In this document: piece after piece, positions 8,701 through 16,305 of the stretch | Layout: every line of letters begins with the position of its first letter | How positions within the stretch are numbered: position 1 is the first letter of the stretch | NCBI RefSeq assembly: GCF_013409045.1 | Contig: NZ_JACCBT010000001.1 | Location: 3,472,001 to 3,536,000, forward strand | Source of the DNA: Actinomadura citrea | GTDB taxonomy: Bacteria; Actinomycetota; Actinomycetes; Streptosporangiales; Streptosporangiaceae | DNA: 64,000 bases | Direction of reading: 5' to 3' | Notes under the pieces: generated by a model | Seen by the model: only the letters and a program-made list of their open reading frames with translations | Databases searched by the model: none | What the model was told of the DNA's origin: nothing | Made by a program: the position numbers and the translations under genes

Positions 8701-9878
8701 TCGGTGTCGTCCAGGCGGGCGCGCAGCTCCTGCACCGGACCCATGATCAGGGTGAGCGGGGTGCGGAACTCGTGGCTGATGTTGGAGAAGAACGTCGTCT
8801 TGGCGCGGTCGAGCTCGGCGAGCTCCTCGGCGCGCCGCCGCTGGACCTGGTAGCTGCGGGCGCTGCCGATCCCCGCCGCGATGTGCCCGGCGGTCAGTTC
8901 CACGAAGCCGCGGTAGGCCTCGTCCAGCTGGCGGTACGGGTTGAGGGCGGCCACCAGGAACCCGTACGGCGCGCGGCCCTGCCGCGGCAGCGGCACCGCC
9001 AGCGCCTGGGCGGCCGGCTGGGTCCAGTCACCGGAGGGCAGGACCCCGAACTGAGGATCATCGAGCTGCATCAGCACCGATTCTCCCCGCGCGAGCGCCG
9101 CCGCGGGCCAGATTTCGTGCGGTTCGTCTGCTGCCAGCTCGGCGCGGGCGGCCCGATGGTCGCGGGAGACGCCCGTCGCCCCCGCGAGCCGCGCCGTGCC
9201 GCCGTCCTCGAACAGGTAGGTCAGCGTGAAGGGGAGGTCCTTCCGGTTGCGGTCGAGCTGCCGGTCGGCGAAGGCGAGCGTCTCCTCCTCCGTCCGGATC
9301 ACGCTGGGGTCGGACCCCAGCTCCCGCAGTGTCGTCATCCGCCGCTCGCCGATGACCCGTTCGGTCTCCTCGTTGACCACGCACAGCATGCCGACCACGT
9401 CGCCGGTGTCGTCGCGCAGCGGGCTGTAGGAGAAGGTGTGGTAGGTCTCCTCGGGGTATCCCGATCGTTCGAGGAACAGCAGCAGCGCCTCGTCCCAGGT
9501 CGCCTCCCCCGTCCCGAGCACCGTGTCGATCCTCGGCCCGATGTCGTCCCAGATCTCGGTCCACACCTCGCGGGCCGGTCGGCCCAGCGCCCACGGGTAC
9601 TTGCGGCCGAGGGTGTCGCGGCGGTAGGCGGCGTTGCAGAAGAACGTCAGCTCCGGCCCCCAGGCCATCCACATCGAGAACCTGGACGACAGCAGGATGT
9701 CGACCGCCGTCCGCAGGCTCTGCGGCCAGCCTTCCGGGGGGCCGAGCGGCGTCGCCGCCCAGTCGACCGCGGCGAGGTCCGGGCCGATCTCGCCGTCGGC
9801 GGAGAACAGGCCGACCCCCGCCCGCGGCTCTCGCCCGGCCTCCTCAGGACGCCCGGCGTCGTCCGAAAGCGCCACCAC
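5703..9878 (-). CDS. 1391-aa hybrid sensor kinase / receiver / PP2C phosphatase / RsbW-like ATPase
   Basis: Starts at GTG 9878 behind AGAGGGG. Domains by residue: PAS-like sensor about 35-180 (GWPQSLRTAVDILLSSRFSM), GAF-like about 190-345, HisKA with His369 in FFSNISHEFRTPL, HATPase about 470-580 (DTGVGV, GSGIGLALVKEL), receiver 643-765 with Asp693 and Lys745, PAS about 771-890, degenerate GAF about 893-1030, SpoIIE PP2C about 1055-1262 (GGDWYD 1067-1072, GDCVGRG, YTDGLVE), and a C-terminal HATPase_c_2 of RsbW type about 1265-1391 (GEACANAVEHG, GRGTALMRAL). All catalytic signatures look complete. One chain thus holds a phosphorelay plus both arms of a partner switch. It overlaps a STAS gene at its 3' end. 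Confidence 0.92.
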   Translation of the reverse strand: MVALSDDAGRPEEAGREPRAGVGLFSADGEIGPDLAAVDWAATPLGPPEGWPQSLRTAVDILLSSRFSMWMAWGPELTFFCNAAYRRDTLGRKYPWALGRPAREVWTEIWDDIGPRIDTVLGTGEATWDEALLLFLERSGYPEETYHTFSYSPLRDDTGDVVGMLCVVNEETERVIGERRMTTLRELGSDPSVIRTEEETLAFADRQLDRNRKDLPFTLTYLFEDGGTARLAGATGVSRDHRAARAELAADEPHEIWPAAALARGESVLMQLDDPQFGVLPSGDWTQPAAQALAVPLPRQGRAPYGFLVAALNPYRQLDEAYRGFVELTAGHIAAGIGSARSYQVQRRRAEELAELDRAKTTFFSNISHEFRTPLTLIMGPVQELRARLDDTDEQARRELDVIHRNGLRLGRLVNSLLDFSRIEAGRMQARYEPVDLPEVTAELASVFRSAVDRAGLGFDVECDPLPEPVYVDRDMWEKVVLNLLSNALKFTFDGAIHVRVGVEDGLAQVTVADTGVGVAEDEVPRLFERFHRVENTRARSNEGSGIGLALVKELVGLHGGTITATSNEGEGTRFTIRLPFGADHLPAGAVAPPRSSTAASVTADPYVQEALRWLPAEHPGGGDPNSTDPTPAGPVSAPEVAARVLVADDNADMREYLSRLLRGAGYEVDAVADGRAALEAVRETAVDMVVSDVMMPYVDGLELVAALRGDPRTAALPVLLLSARAGQEASIEGLRAGADDYLLKPFAAAELLARVRASVELARLRGHHARWRTALVDSLQEAFFVCDEDGAVIEFNTAFTDILGYDAAGLPYPPRPPWWPDEKTDLEAHRQVAEDFGGMLGRERGTFDVPVRHRDGHRVWVSVAFNHVHDPETGRRVIVGTFRDITADHYAIQRESALAALSMRLTEAVNLPDTLAGALEELRDLWHAERVLAAVFAGGPPGLTSTEPGLTWQDLPEERRRDLAALREHPTLTPVAEHTAAITLEHPHGNLVLWIDLNERRPFTDQDRLLLSLLAGRLAQGLSRANLIDQQRETALALQRSILGPSELPVGFAVRYEPAARPLEVGGDWYDIFALPDGRIGIIVGDCVGRGLEAATVMGQLRSACRALLLQDAAPARTLTALDRFAAGIPGARCSTVFCGVLDPATGDLTYSSAGHPPAILAGPDGTTRLLEGGRSVPIAVGSPRPRPDAAATVPARGTVLLYTDGLVERRRHSLNEGIERVGHAVQDGGERGVDELATHIMTSLAPPDGYDDDVALMLYRHPAPLDVSFPAESSQLAPLREALRGWLAQCQLPRRTAQGVLVAAGEACANAVEHGRPAAGVHTVRLRAEAFVDQVHLTIADTGRWKPPGGGADLNRGRGTALMRALMSRLTITPGPDGTTVHMHTRIGA

Positions 9879-9947
9879 ACCCCTCTTTCGCTCAGGTGAT
9901 CACCGACCGAATCCGGCGGACGCCGCAAACGCCCTGCACCCGGATGG

Positions 9948-9961
9948 CCAAGCCTTTACCC
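9948..9961 (-). promoter_or_regulatory. Candidate promoter element (GGGTAAAG) for the 1391-aa gene
   Basis: On the minus strand reads GGGTAAAGGCTTGG, about 75 bp upstream of the 9878 start. GGGTAA resembles the -10 of SigB/SigF-type stress sigma factors. A near-identical element points the other way at 10095. No convincing -35 at the expected spacing was seen. Confidence 0.4.
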
Positions 9962-10094
9962 CGGATATCGCGGAGGCAACAACCGTGTTCGCGGCGCCTG
10001 GAAGTCTGTCCGGCCGCGCGGCCCGTGGCGTGCCGCCTCCCCCTGGCACCACCGTCCAGCCAGACCATGACCAAAGTGATAAGTAGACCAAACA

Positions 10095-10108
10095 GGGTAA
10101 AGCCTTGC
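10095..10108 (+). promoter_or_regulatory. Candidate promoter element (GGGTAAAG) for the GAF-PP2C operon
   Basis: GGGTAAAGCCTTGC lies about 50 bp upstream of the 10155 start and matches 12 of 14 bases of the divergent element at 9948-9961. Together they suggest that the two partner-switch operons are fired by the same stress-type sigma factor. Inference from the -10-like sequence only. Confidence 0.4.
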
Positions 10109-10154
10109 TTCTGGCGGGACTGCCGCCGCCCGGCCCCGACCAGAGGAGGTGACG

Positions 10155-11474
10155 GTGACGGTGCCTGCCCGCCACCTCGAACCCGTGTCCGCTCTCGCCG
10201 CCGAACGGGAGCGGCTCGCGGCCGTCCGCCGCTACCGGATACTCGACACCCCGCCCGACGGCACGTTCGACACCATCGCCTCCCTGGCCGCTCGCAGCTG
10301 CGACGCGCCGGTCGCCACGGTGGCCATCGTGGACAGCGACCGCATCTGGTTCAAGGCCGCCCACGGCCTGCACGGCGTGTCGCAGATCGACCGCGACCCC
10401 GGGCTGTGCGCCTCCGCCATCCAGCACGACACCGCCTATGTCGTCACGGACGCGCTCACCGACCCGAGGACGGCCGCCAACCCGCTCGTCCGCGGCGAGA
10501 TGGGCGTGCGCTTCTACGCGGCCGCCCCCATCACCACCGCGGACGGCCACCGCCTCGGGACCGTCAACGTGCTGGACACCCGTCCCCGTGACGCGTCCGA
10601 GGCGCAGCTCGCCATCCTGGGCGACCTGGCGACCCTGGTCGCCCAGGAGCTGGAAAGACGGCTGTCGTCGATCTGCACCATCACGGCCGAGCGGGCCATG
10701 CGCACCAGAGCCGAGCGCCTGGTGCGCACCCTGCAGCGCACCCTTCTTCCGCCCGCCCTGCCGGGGGTCCCCGGCCTCGACGCCGCCGGCGCGTACCACC
10801 CGGTCTCCCAGGACGAGGTCGGCGGCGACTTCTACGACCTGTTCCCCCTGGACGGCGGCCGCTGGGCGTTCTTCCTCGGTGACGTGTGCGGCAAGGGCGC
10901 GGAGGCCGCCGCCCTGACGTCCCTCACCCGCTACACCCTGCGCGCCGCCGCCATCTACGAGCCCGACCCCTGCGCCGCGCTAGGCAACCTCGACGCCGTC
11001 CTCAAGGGGGAGTACCAGAGCGACCCCCGCTTCTGCACCGCGCTGTTCGGGGTCCTGGCCCCCGAACCCGACGGTTCCTTCGCCGTCACGCTGGCCGGGG
11101 GCGGCCATCCGCCCGCCCTGGTGGTCCGCGCGGACGGCACGGTCGAAGCCGTCGACACACCGGGCGGGCAGCTCGTCGGGATACTGCCCGAACCGCACTT
11201 CGCGCAGACCGACCTGCGCCTCGCCCCCGGCGACGCCCTCCTGCTGTACACCGACGGCCTCACCGAGGCCCGCACCCCAGACGGGGCGATGCTGGGCGAC
11301 GAGGGCCTCATCGCCCATCTGACCAGCACGCCCTTCGAAGGAGCGGATAATCTGCTGGCGAACGTCCATAAACTGCTCACGGAACTGGGCGCGGGAGTCA
11401 GCGACGACACGGCACTGCTGGCTCTCTCCGTGCCCCGCCGCTTCGAACCGTCCGGACAGGAGCCTCTTCGGTGA
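10155..11474 (+). CDS. GAF-PP2C phosphatase (RsbU/SpoIIE family)
   Basis: 439 aa from GTG 10155, five bases after GAGGAGG (10143-10149); GTG 10149 overlaps that site and GTG 10161 is also possible. N-terminal GAF domain about 15-165 (RYRILDTPPDGTFDTIASLA, FYAAAPITTADGHRLGTVNV), coiled linker, then SpoIIE PP2C about 225-430 with GGDFYDLFPLD, GDVCGKG, LAGGGHPPALVV, YTDGLTEA and SDDTALLAL. Cytosolic. The GAF domain probably binds a small ligand that gates dephosphorylation of a STAS antagonist. The gene directly downstream, overlapping by GTGA, encodes one. Confidence 0.9.
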   Translation: MTVPARHLEPVSALAAERERLAAVRRYRILDTPPDGTFDTIASLAARSCDAPVATVAIVDSDRIWFKAAHGLHGVSQIDRDPGLCASAIQHDTAYVVTDALTDPRTAANPLVRGEMGVRFYAAAPITTADGHRLGTVNVLDTRPRDASEAQLAILGDLATLVAQELERRLSSICTITAERAMRTRAERLVRTLQRTLLPPALPGVPGLDAAGAYHPVSQDEVGGDFYDLFPLDGGRWAFFLGDVCGKGAEAAALTSLTRYTLRAAAIYEPDPCAALGNLDAVLKGEYQSDPRFCTALFGVLAPEPDGSFAVTLAGGGHPPALVVRADGTVEAVDTPGGQLVGILPEPHFAQTDLRLAPGDALLLYTDGLTEARTPDGAMLGDEGLIAHLTSTPFEGADNLLANVHKLLTELGAGVSDDTALLALSVPRRFEPSGQEPLR

Positions 11475-11830
11475 CCGACCACACCTTCACCGTCAACCTC
11501 CCGTCCGAGGAGGCCGAGGTCCCCGTCCTGCGCGTGGCGGGAGACCTCGACTACCACACGGCCCCCCGCCTGCGGGAGGCCCTGGAGACCCTGCCGCTGG
11601 CCTCGGGCGGCGGCGCCGTGCTCGACGTGACGGAGCTGAACTACTGCGACTCCACCGGCATCACGGTGCTCATCGCCGGCTACCGCCGGGCGCAGGCGGC
11701 CCAGAGCAGGATCGTGCTCGCCGGGCTGAACCCCGACCTCACCCGGGTCTTCGAGATCACCGGGCTCGACCAGGTCTTCGCCTTCCACCCCACCGCCGAC
11801 GAGGCCGTCAAGTCCCTGCGCCGGGAATGA
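11471..11830 (+). CDS. STAS-domain anti-sigma factor antagonist
   Basis: 119 aa from GTG 11471, overlapping the PP2C stop (GTGA). STAS fold: VLRVAGDLDYHTAPRLREAL, then the switch loop LNYCDSTGITVLIAGYR with Ser61 as the expected phospho-site. The overlap with the GAF-PP2C gene makes it that phosphatase's likely substrate. It is the third STAS protein in 7 kb, and all three keep the serine. Confidence 0.92.
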   Translation: MTDHTFTVNLPSEEAEVPVLRVAGDLDYHTAPRLREALETLPLASGGGAVLDVTELNYCDSTGITVLIAGYRRAQAAQSRIVLAGLNPDLTRVFEITGLDQVFAFHPTADEAVKSLRRE

Positions 11831-11841
11831 GGCCGGGCGGG

Positions 11842-11863
11842 GTCAGCCGCGCCGCGGGCTGAC
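11842..11863. terminator. Hairpin between convergent genes
   Basis: GTCAGCC-N8-GGCTGAC spans the tail of the LuxR regulator gene, 12 bp beyond the STAS stop. A 7-bp perfect stem with a GC-rich centre and no U-tract; a plausible shared terminator. Confidence 0.4.
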
Positions 11864-12502
11864 GAGGCCGGACTCGTAGGCGAACACGACGAGCTGGGCG
11901 CGGTCCCTGACGTGCAGTTTGGCCAGCACCCTGCTGACGTGCGTCTTCGCGGTGGCCGGGCTGATCACCATGTGGGCGGCGATCTCGTCGTTCGACAGGC
12001 CCCTCGCCACCAGCACGGTGACCTCGCGCTCCCTCTTGGTGAGCATGTCGAGCCCCTCGGGTGCGGGCTCGGGGCGGCGCGCGACGTACTCCCCGATCAG
12101 GCGGCGGGTGATCGCGGGAGACAGCAGCGCGTCGCCGCGGGCCGCGACCCGGACGCCCTGCACCAGGTCCTCGGGCTCGGTGTCCTTGACCATGAACCCG
12201 CAGGCGCCGGCGCGCAGCGCGTTGAAGACGTACTCGTCGAGGCCGTAGTTGGTGAGGATCACGACGTGGACGCCGCTCAGCCGGGGGTCGGCGGCGATCA
12301 ACCGGGTCGCCTCGATGCCGTCCATCACCGGCATCTGGACGTCGACGAGGGCGACGTCGGGCCGGTGCTCGGCGGCGAGCGCGACGCCCCGCTCGCCGTT
12401 CGCGGCCTCGGCCACCACCTCGATGTCGTCCTCGATCTCCAGCAGGGCGCGGAAGCCGCCGCGGATGAGGGCCTGGTCGTCCACGAGCAGCACGCGGATC
12501 AC
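11843..12502 (-). CDS. NarL/LuxR-family response regulator
   Basis: 219 aa from GTG 12502, overlapping the kinase stop (GTGA). Receiver 1-120 with acceptor Asp54 in VALVDVQMPVMDG and Lys in FMVKD. LuxR helix-turn-helix about 150-212 (LTKREREVTVLVARGLSNDEIAAHM... KTHVSRVLAKL). Standard length and layout. The partner is the overlapping DesK/LiaS-type kinase. The adjacent divergent MFS exporter at 13797 is a plausible but unproven target. Confidence 0.93.
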   Translation of the reverse strand: MIRVLLVDDQALIRGGFRALLEIEDDIEVVAEAANGERGVALAAEHRPDVALVDVQMPVMDGIEATRLIAADPRLSGVHVVILTNYGLDEYVFNALRAGACGFMVKDTEPEDLVQGVRVAARGDALLSPAITRRLIGEYVARRPEPAPEGLDMLTKREREVTVLVARGLSNDEIAAHMVISPATAKTHVSRVLAKLHVRDRAQLVVFAYESGLVSPRRG

Positions 12503-13641
12503 GAGGGATCTCCCAGGGGAAGCTCGGCGCGCACGGTGAAGCCCCCCTCGGGACGGGGCTCGGCCCGCAGCCGCCCGCCGAGCGCCGCGACGCGCTCGCG
12601 CATGCCGAGCAGGCCCGTGCCGGGGACGGGCGGCGCGTCCGGATCGGCCTTGCCGTCGTCGTCGACCTGCACGACCAGTTCCCCGCCCGCGTAGTCGACG
12701 CGCACCGCCGCTGCCGCGCCGCCCGCGTGCCTGGCGACGTTCGTGAGCGCCTCCTGGACGATCCGGTACGCGGCCCGGTCCACTTCGGCGGGCAGGTCGC
12801 GCCGCGTGCCGGAGATCGTCACCGTCGCCGGCAGCCCGGTCGAGCGGGCCCGCTCCACCAGGTCGTCGAGCCGGTCGAGGCCGCTGGCGAGGGACTCGCC
12901 GTCGGGCTGGTCGGCGTCGCGAAGCACCTCCAGCGTGGCGCGCAGCTCGCGCATGGCGTCGCCGCTGGCCTCCTGGATCGCCAGCAGGGCGGGCGGCACG
13001 TCCTCGCCGCGCCGGCGCGCCAGGTGGACGGCCACCCCCGCCTGGACCTTGATGATCGAGATGCTGTGCGTGAGGGAGTCGTGCAGCTCCCTGGCGATGC
13101 GCAGCCGCTCCTCGCCGGCACGGCGCAGGGCCGCCTCCTCGCGGGTGCGCTCGGCCTCGGCGGCCCGCCGCTCGGCCTCTTCGAGGTAGGCCTGCCGGTG
13201 CCGGGTCACCGTCGCCGTCACGCCGGCCGCCACGAACCATCCGACCAGCAGCGAGAGGCTCTGGAGATCGCGCAGGGACCCGTCGGCGCTGGGCAGCCGC
13301 ACCACCAGGCCGGCGCCCAGGAAGGCGGCGCCCACCAGCGCCGTGGCGAGCCGGTGGCCCGCCCTGAACGCGGCGAACACGGCCACGATGACCGGGAAGG
13401 CGGCGGCCGGGCCCGGCCGGACGTGCGCGGCGAGCGCGAGCATGCAGCCCGCGCTGACGACCAGTGCCACCAGGGGCGCCCGCCGCCAGGCGACGAGCGC
13501 GAGCGAGCCGGCCAGGGCGGCGGCGAGGTCGAACGCGCCCGCGTGCGGTGTGATGGCCACGACGACCGACAGGAAGAGGGCCATCGCCACGGCGAGCATG
13601 CCGTCCTGGGCGACCGGCCGCCATCGGTTCATGGAGCTCAT
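12499..13641 (-). CDS. DesK/LiaS-type sensor histidine kinase
   Basis: 380 aa. About four to five hydrophobic membrane helices in residues 12-145 with little extracytoplasmic sequence, a charged coiled coil 150-175, HisKA_3 with His187 in RIARELHDSLTHSISI, and HATPase about 280-378 (VQVDDDGKAD, GTGLLGMRERVAALGG). The HATPase G-box is of the short HisKA_3 type. It overlaps the response regulator gene by GTGA. The lack of a large sensor domain suggests membrane stress sensing. Confidence 0.92.
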   Translation of the reverse strand: MSSMNRWRPVAQDGMLAVAMALFLSVVVAITPHAGAFDLAAALAGSLALVAWRRAPLVALVVSAGCMLALAAHVRPGPAAAFPVIVAVFAAFRAGHRLATALVGAAFLGAGLVVRLPSADGSLRDLQSLSLLVGWFVAAGVTATVTRHRQAYLEEAERRAAEAERTREEAALRRAGEERLRIARELHDSLTHSISIIKVQAGVAVHLARRRGEDVPPALLAIQEASGDAMRELRATLEVLRDADQPDGESLASGLDRLDDLVERARSTGLPATVTISGTRRDLPAEVDRAAYRIVQEALTNVARHAGGAAAAVRVDYAGGELVVQVDDDGKADPDAPPVPGTGLLGMRERVAALGGRLRAEPRPEGGFTVRAELPLGDPS

Positions 13642-13796
13642 CCGTGCAGATTAGGACCGTTTCCGGTGAGATTCCTCCGCAGAGCGGCGGAGAGACTTCT
13701 ACATCCTGCGGTGCAGTGGCGCCGATCGTACGCCCCGGGCGTCAGGGCGAAAGGCCATCCCGCGTCCGATGTGCGCTGACCTCCTCGAACACCACG

Positions 13797-15275
13797 ATGT
13801 CAGGCATGCACACGATCGAAGACAAGGGCGGAGTCCGCCCCGGGGTCACGCTCGCCGCGGTGGCCGTCGTGCAGTTCATGGTGTCGCTGGACCTGTCGGT
13901 GGTGAACGTCGGGCTCCCGCAGATCGCGGCCGGCCTCGGGTTCAGCGCGGTCGGCCTGACCTGGGTGATCCACGCGTACGCCCTCTCCTTCGGCGGGCTG
14001 CTCCTGCTGGGCGGCAAGGCCGCCGACCGGTACGGCCGCAAACCCGTCCTCCTGCTCGGGCTCGGCCTGTTCGGCCTGGCGTCCCTCGCCGGTGGGCTGG
14101 CCCAGGAACCCGGCCATCTCGTCGCCGCCCGCGCCGCCCAGGGCGTCGGCGCCGCGGCGCTGGCGCCGGCCGCGCTCGCGCTGCTGACCGCGACGTTCCC
14201 CTCGGGTCGGGAGCGGGTCCGGGCCTTCGGGATCTGGAGCGCGACGAACGCCGCCGGAGGCGCGCTCGGCGTCGTGATCGGCGGCGTGCTCACCGAGTAC
14301 GCGGGCTGGCGCTGGGTGATGCTGGTGAACGTGCCGATGGCCGCCGGCGCGCTGGCGCTGGCCTGGCGCGGGGTCGCGGCCGGCCCGCCCCCGGACCGCA
14401 GCGGCCGTCCGGACGTCCTCGGCGCCGTCCTGGCCACCGCGGGCATGAGCCTGCTGGTGTTCGGGATCGTGCGCACGGACCGGCACGGGTGGACCTCGCC
14501 CGTCACGCTGACGACCCTGGCCGTCGCCGCCGCGCTGCTGGCCGCGTTCCTCCGACTGGAGCGGACCACCGCCCGCGACCCGCTGATCAGGCTGAGCCTG
14601 TTCTCCAACCGCTCGGTGGCCGGCGCCAACGCCTTCAACCTCCTGGTCGGAGCCGCGATGGCCTCGTCCTTCTACTTCATGTCCCTCTACCTGCAACGCG
14701 TCCTCGGGCACGGAGCCGCGCTGACCGGGACCATGTTCCTGCCGTTCGCGCTGGGAGTGCTCGCCGGCTCGGTCCTGGCCGTCAGACTCGGCTATCGGCT
14801 GGCCCCCAGGACCCTGCTGGTCGTCGGCGGGCTGCTCACGGCGACGGGGTTCGCCTGGTTCGGCATGATCAGCTCCGACGGCGCCTTCGCCACCGACGTG
14901 CTGGGGCCCTCGATCGTCGCCAGCGTGGGCTTCGGGCTCTGCCTGGCGCCCCTCGTGTCCATCGCCACCGCCGGCGTCGCGGCGCGCGAGACCGGCACCG
15001 CCTCGGCGCTGCTCAACAGCTCGCGCCAGATCGGCGCCTCCCTCGGCCTGGCCGCCCTCGGCACCGCCGCGCAGCACCGCACCGGCGGCGTCCCGACGCC
15101 CCGGGCCCTCAACGACGGTTACGCGCTCGCCCTCACCATCGGCGCCGTGCTCCTGACCGCCGCCGCTCTCGTCGCCCTCACCGTGCTGCGCCGGACCGCG
15201 GCGCCGTCGCAGGCGGAGCAGACCGAGCAGGCCGAGCAGACCGACGCCCGCGACCTGTTGACCGTCCGGGACTGA
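13797..15275 (+). CDS. MFS multidrug exporter, DHA2 (EmrB/QacA) type
   Basis: 492 aa from ATG 13797 (ATG 13806 also possible; neither has a strong Shine-Dalgarno sequence). About 14 hydrophobic helices. Family signatures: motif D1 DLSVVNVGLPQI in TM1, motif A GGKAADRYGRKPVLLLGL, motif C in TM5 (NAAGGALGVVIGGVL). The C-terminal tail is rich in QAEQTEQ repeats. Known family role: proton-coupled export of drugs or metabolites. Divergent from the DesK/LiaS two-component genes, which may control it. The substrate cannot be read. Confidence 0.88.
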   Translation: MSGMHTIEDKGGVRPGVTLAAVAVVQFMVSLDLSVVNVGLPQIAAGLGFSAVGLTWVIHAYALSFGGLLLLGGKAADRYGRKPVLLLGLGLFGLASLAGGLAQEPGHLVAARAAQGVGAAALAPAALALLTATFPSGRERVRAFGIWSATNAAGGALGVVIGGVLTEYAGWRWVMLVNVPMAAGALALAWRGVAAGPPPDRSGRPDVLGAVLATAGMSLLVFGIVRTDRHGWTSPVTLTTLAVAAALLAAFLRLERTTARDPLIRLSLFSNRSVAGANAFNLLVGAAMASSFYFMSLYLQRVLGHGAALTGTMFLPFALGVLAGSVLAVRLGYRLAPRTLLVVGGLLTATGFAWFGMISSDGAFATDVLGPSIVASVGFGLCLAPLVSIATAGVAARETGTASALLNSSRQIGASLGLAALGTAAQHRTGGVPTPRALNDGYALALTIGAVLLTAAALVALTVLRRTAAPSQAEQTEQAEQTDARDLLTVRD

Positions 15276-15326
15276 CCGGTGGTGCCCTCGCCGCTCAGCC
15301 GATCGCCACAGAAAGGACGTCCCGGC

Positions 15327-15758
15327 ATGACCGTCACTCCCATCGATCTGTTCTCCTGCTTTCTCCACCTCCACCCCGGCGGGGAGATCCAGGCCGAGCC
15401 GCGCGCGTTCGATCCCGAACGGGGCGGATGGCGGCTGACGGCCTTCCACGCGAAGACCGACGCCGACGTCCACGCCGACCACTGGGAGGTCCATCCCGAG
15501 GCCGAGGAGGTCGTGTCCTGCCTCATCGGGAAGATCCGCCTCTATCTCCGTCCGGACGAACCGGGGCAGCGGGAGGAAGAGATCAGGCTGACGGCCGGGA
15601 CCGCCGCCATCGTCCCGCGCGGACGCTGGCACCGCATGGAGCTGGACACGCCGAGCAACATCCTGGCCGTCACCCTGCCCCATGGCAGCCGCCTGGAGAA
15701 GCGACCCGTCAACCGGCCTCGTGGCCCGGTTCCAGGTCGGGCAGGCCCTGGAAGGTGA
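15327..15758 (+). CDS. Small cupin-domain protein
   Basis: 143 aa from ATG 15327 with AGAAAGGACG upstream. A single cupin fold: ADHWEVHPEAEEVVSCLIGKIRLYL carries His and Glu metal-ligand candidates, and GTAAIVPRGRWHRMELDTP supplies the second motif with His. No signal peptide. The last 50 bp overlap the convergent flavoprotein gene. Function unknown; many such proteins are dioxygenase-like or sugar-binding. Confidence 0.75.
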   Translation: MTVTPIDLFSCFLHLHPGGEIQAEPRAFDPERGGWRLTAFHAKTDADVHADHWEVHPEAEEVVSCLIGKIRLYLRPDEPGQREEEIRLTAGTAAIVPRGRWHRMELDTPSNILAVTLPHGSRLEKRPVNRPRGPVPGRAGPGR

Positions 15759-16200
15759 GCGGGGGCGCCTCGGCTCCGATCGTCACGTCGATCGGGGCCA
15801 GGAGGAACCCGACATGGTCGCCGAGGTCGGCGCGCTCCACGATGCGGCCGACCAGGCGGCGGTCGGCGCCGGTGAGCAGGGGCACGCCCTCGGGGCCCGG
15901 CCGCCAGGAGCAGCGGGCGAACTTGTCGATCTCGTCACCGGTCCCTTCTCCGAAGAGGGCCGCCAGCTTCTGCTGCTCCTCACCGCGTCCGAGGACGTGC
16001 ACGGCGAGGACCGTCGCCGCCTTCGCCGTGCGGTAGGTCCGGTTGCGCCGGGACAGGCACACCAGGAACCTGAACGGGTCGATGCTGGTCTGCGTGGTGA
16101 ATCCGACCAGGCAGCCCGCCCGCGTCCCGGTGCCGGGATCGACGGTGGTCACGACGAACATCGGGTAGTCGAATCCGGCGACGAACCTATCGCTGTCCAC
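15709..16200 (-). CDS. Flavin reductase-like (FMN-binding split-barrel) protein
   Basis: 163 aa from GTG 16200. Split-barrel features: TTVDPGTGTRAGCLVGFTTQTSIDPFRFLVCLSRRNRTYRTA (flavin-contact region about residues 19-60), then VLAVHVLG and a C-terminal half typical of flavin-reductase-domain proteins of actinomycetes. Probably reduces or binds FMN/FAD with NAD(P)H. No partner monooxygenase is adjacent. It converges with the cupin gene, whose 3' end it overlaps. Confidence 0.8.
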   Translation of the reverse strand: MDSDRFVAGFDYPMFVVTTVDPGTGTRAGCLVGFTTQTSIDPFRFLVCLSRRNRTYRTAKAATVLAVHVLGRGEEQQKLAALFGEGTGDEIDKFARCSWRPGPEGVPLLTGADRRLVGRIVERADLGDHVGFLLAPIDVTIGAEAPPLTFQGLPDLEPGHEAG

Positions 16201-16305
16201 CGCACCAACCCTACGGTGATGCGACCGCGACCCGATGAGGGCTCGATGCGACAGCGGAGCGAACGGGTTCCCGGCAACCGGACGCACTGGGAAGGAAGCA
16301 TCACG

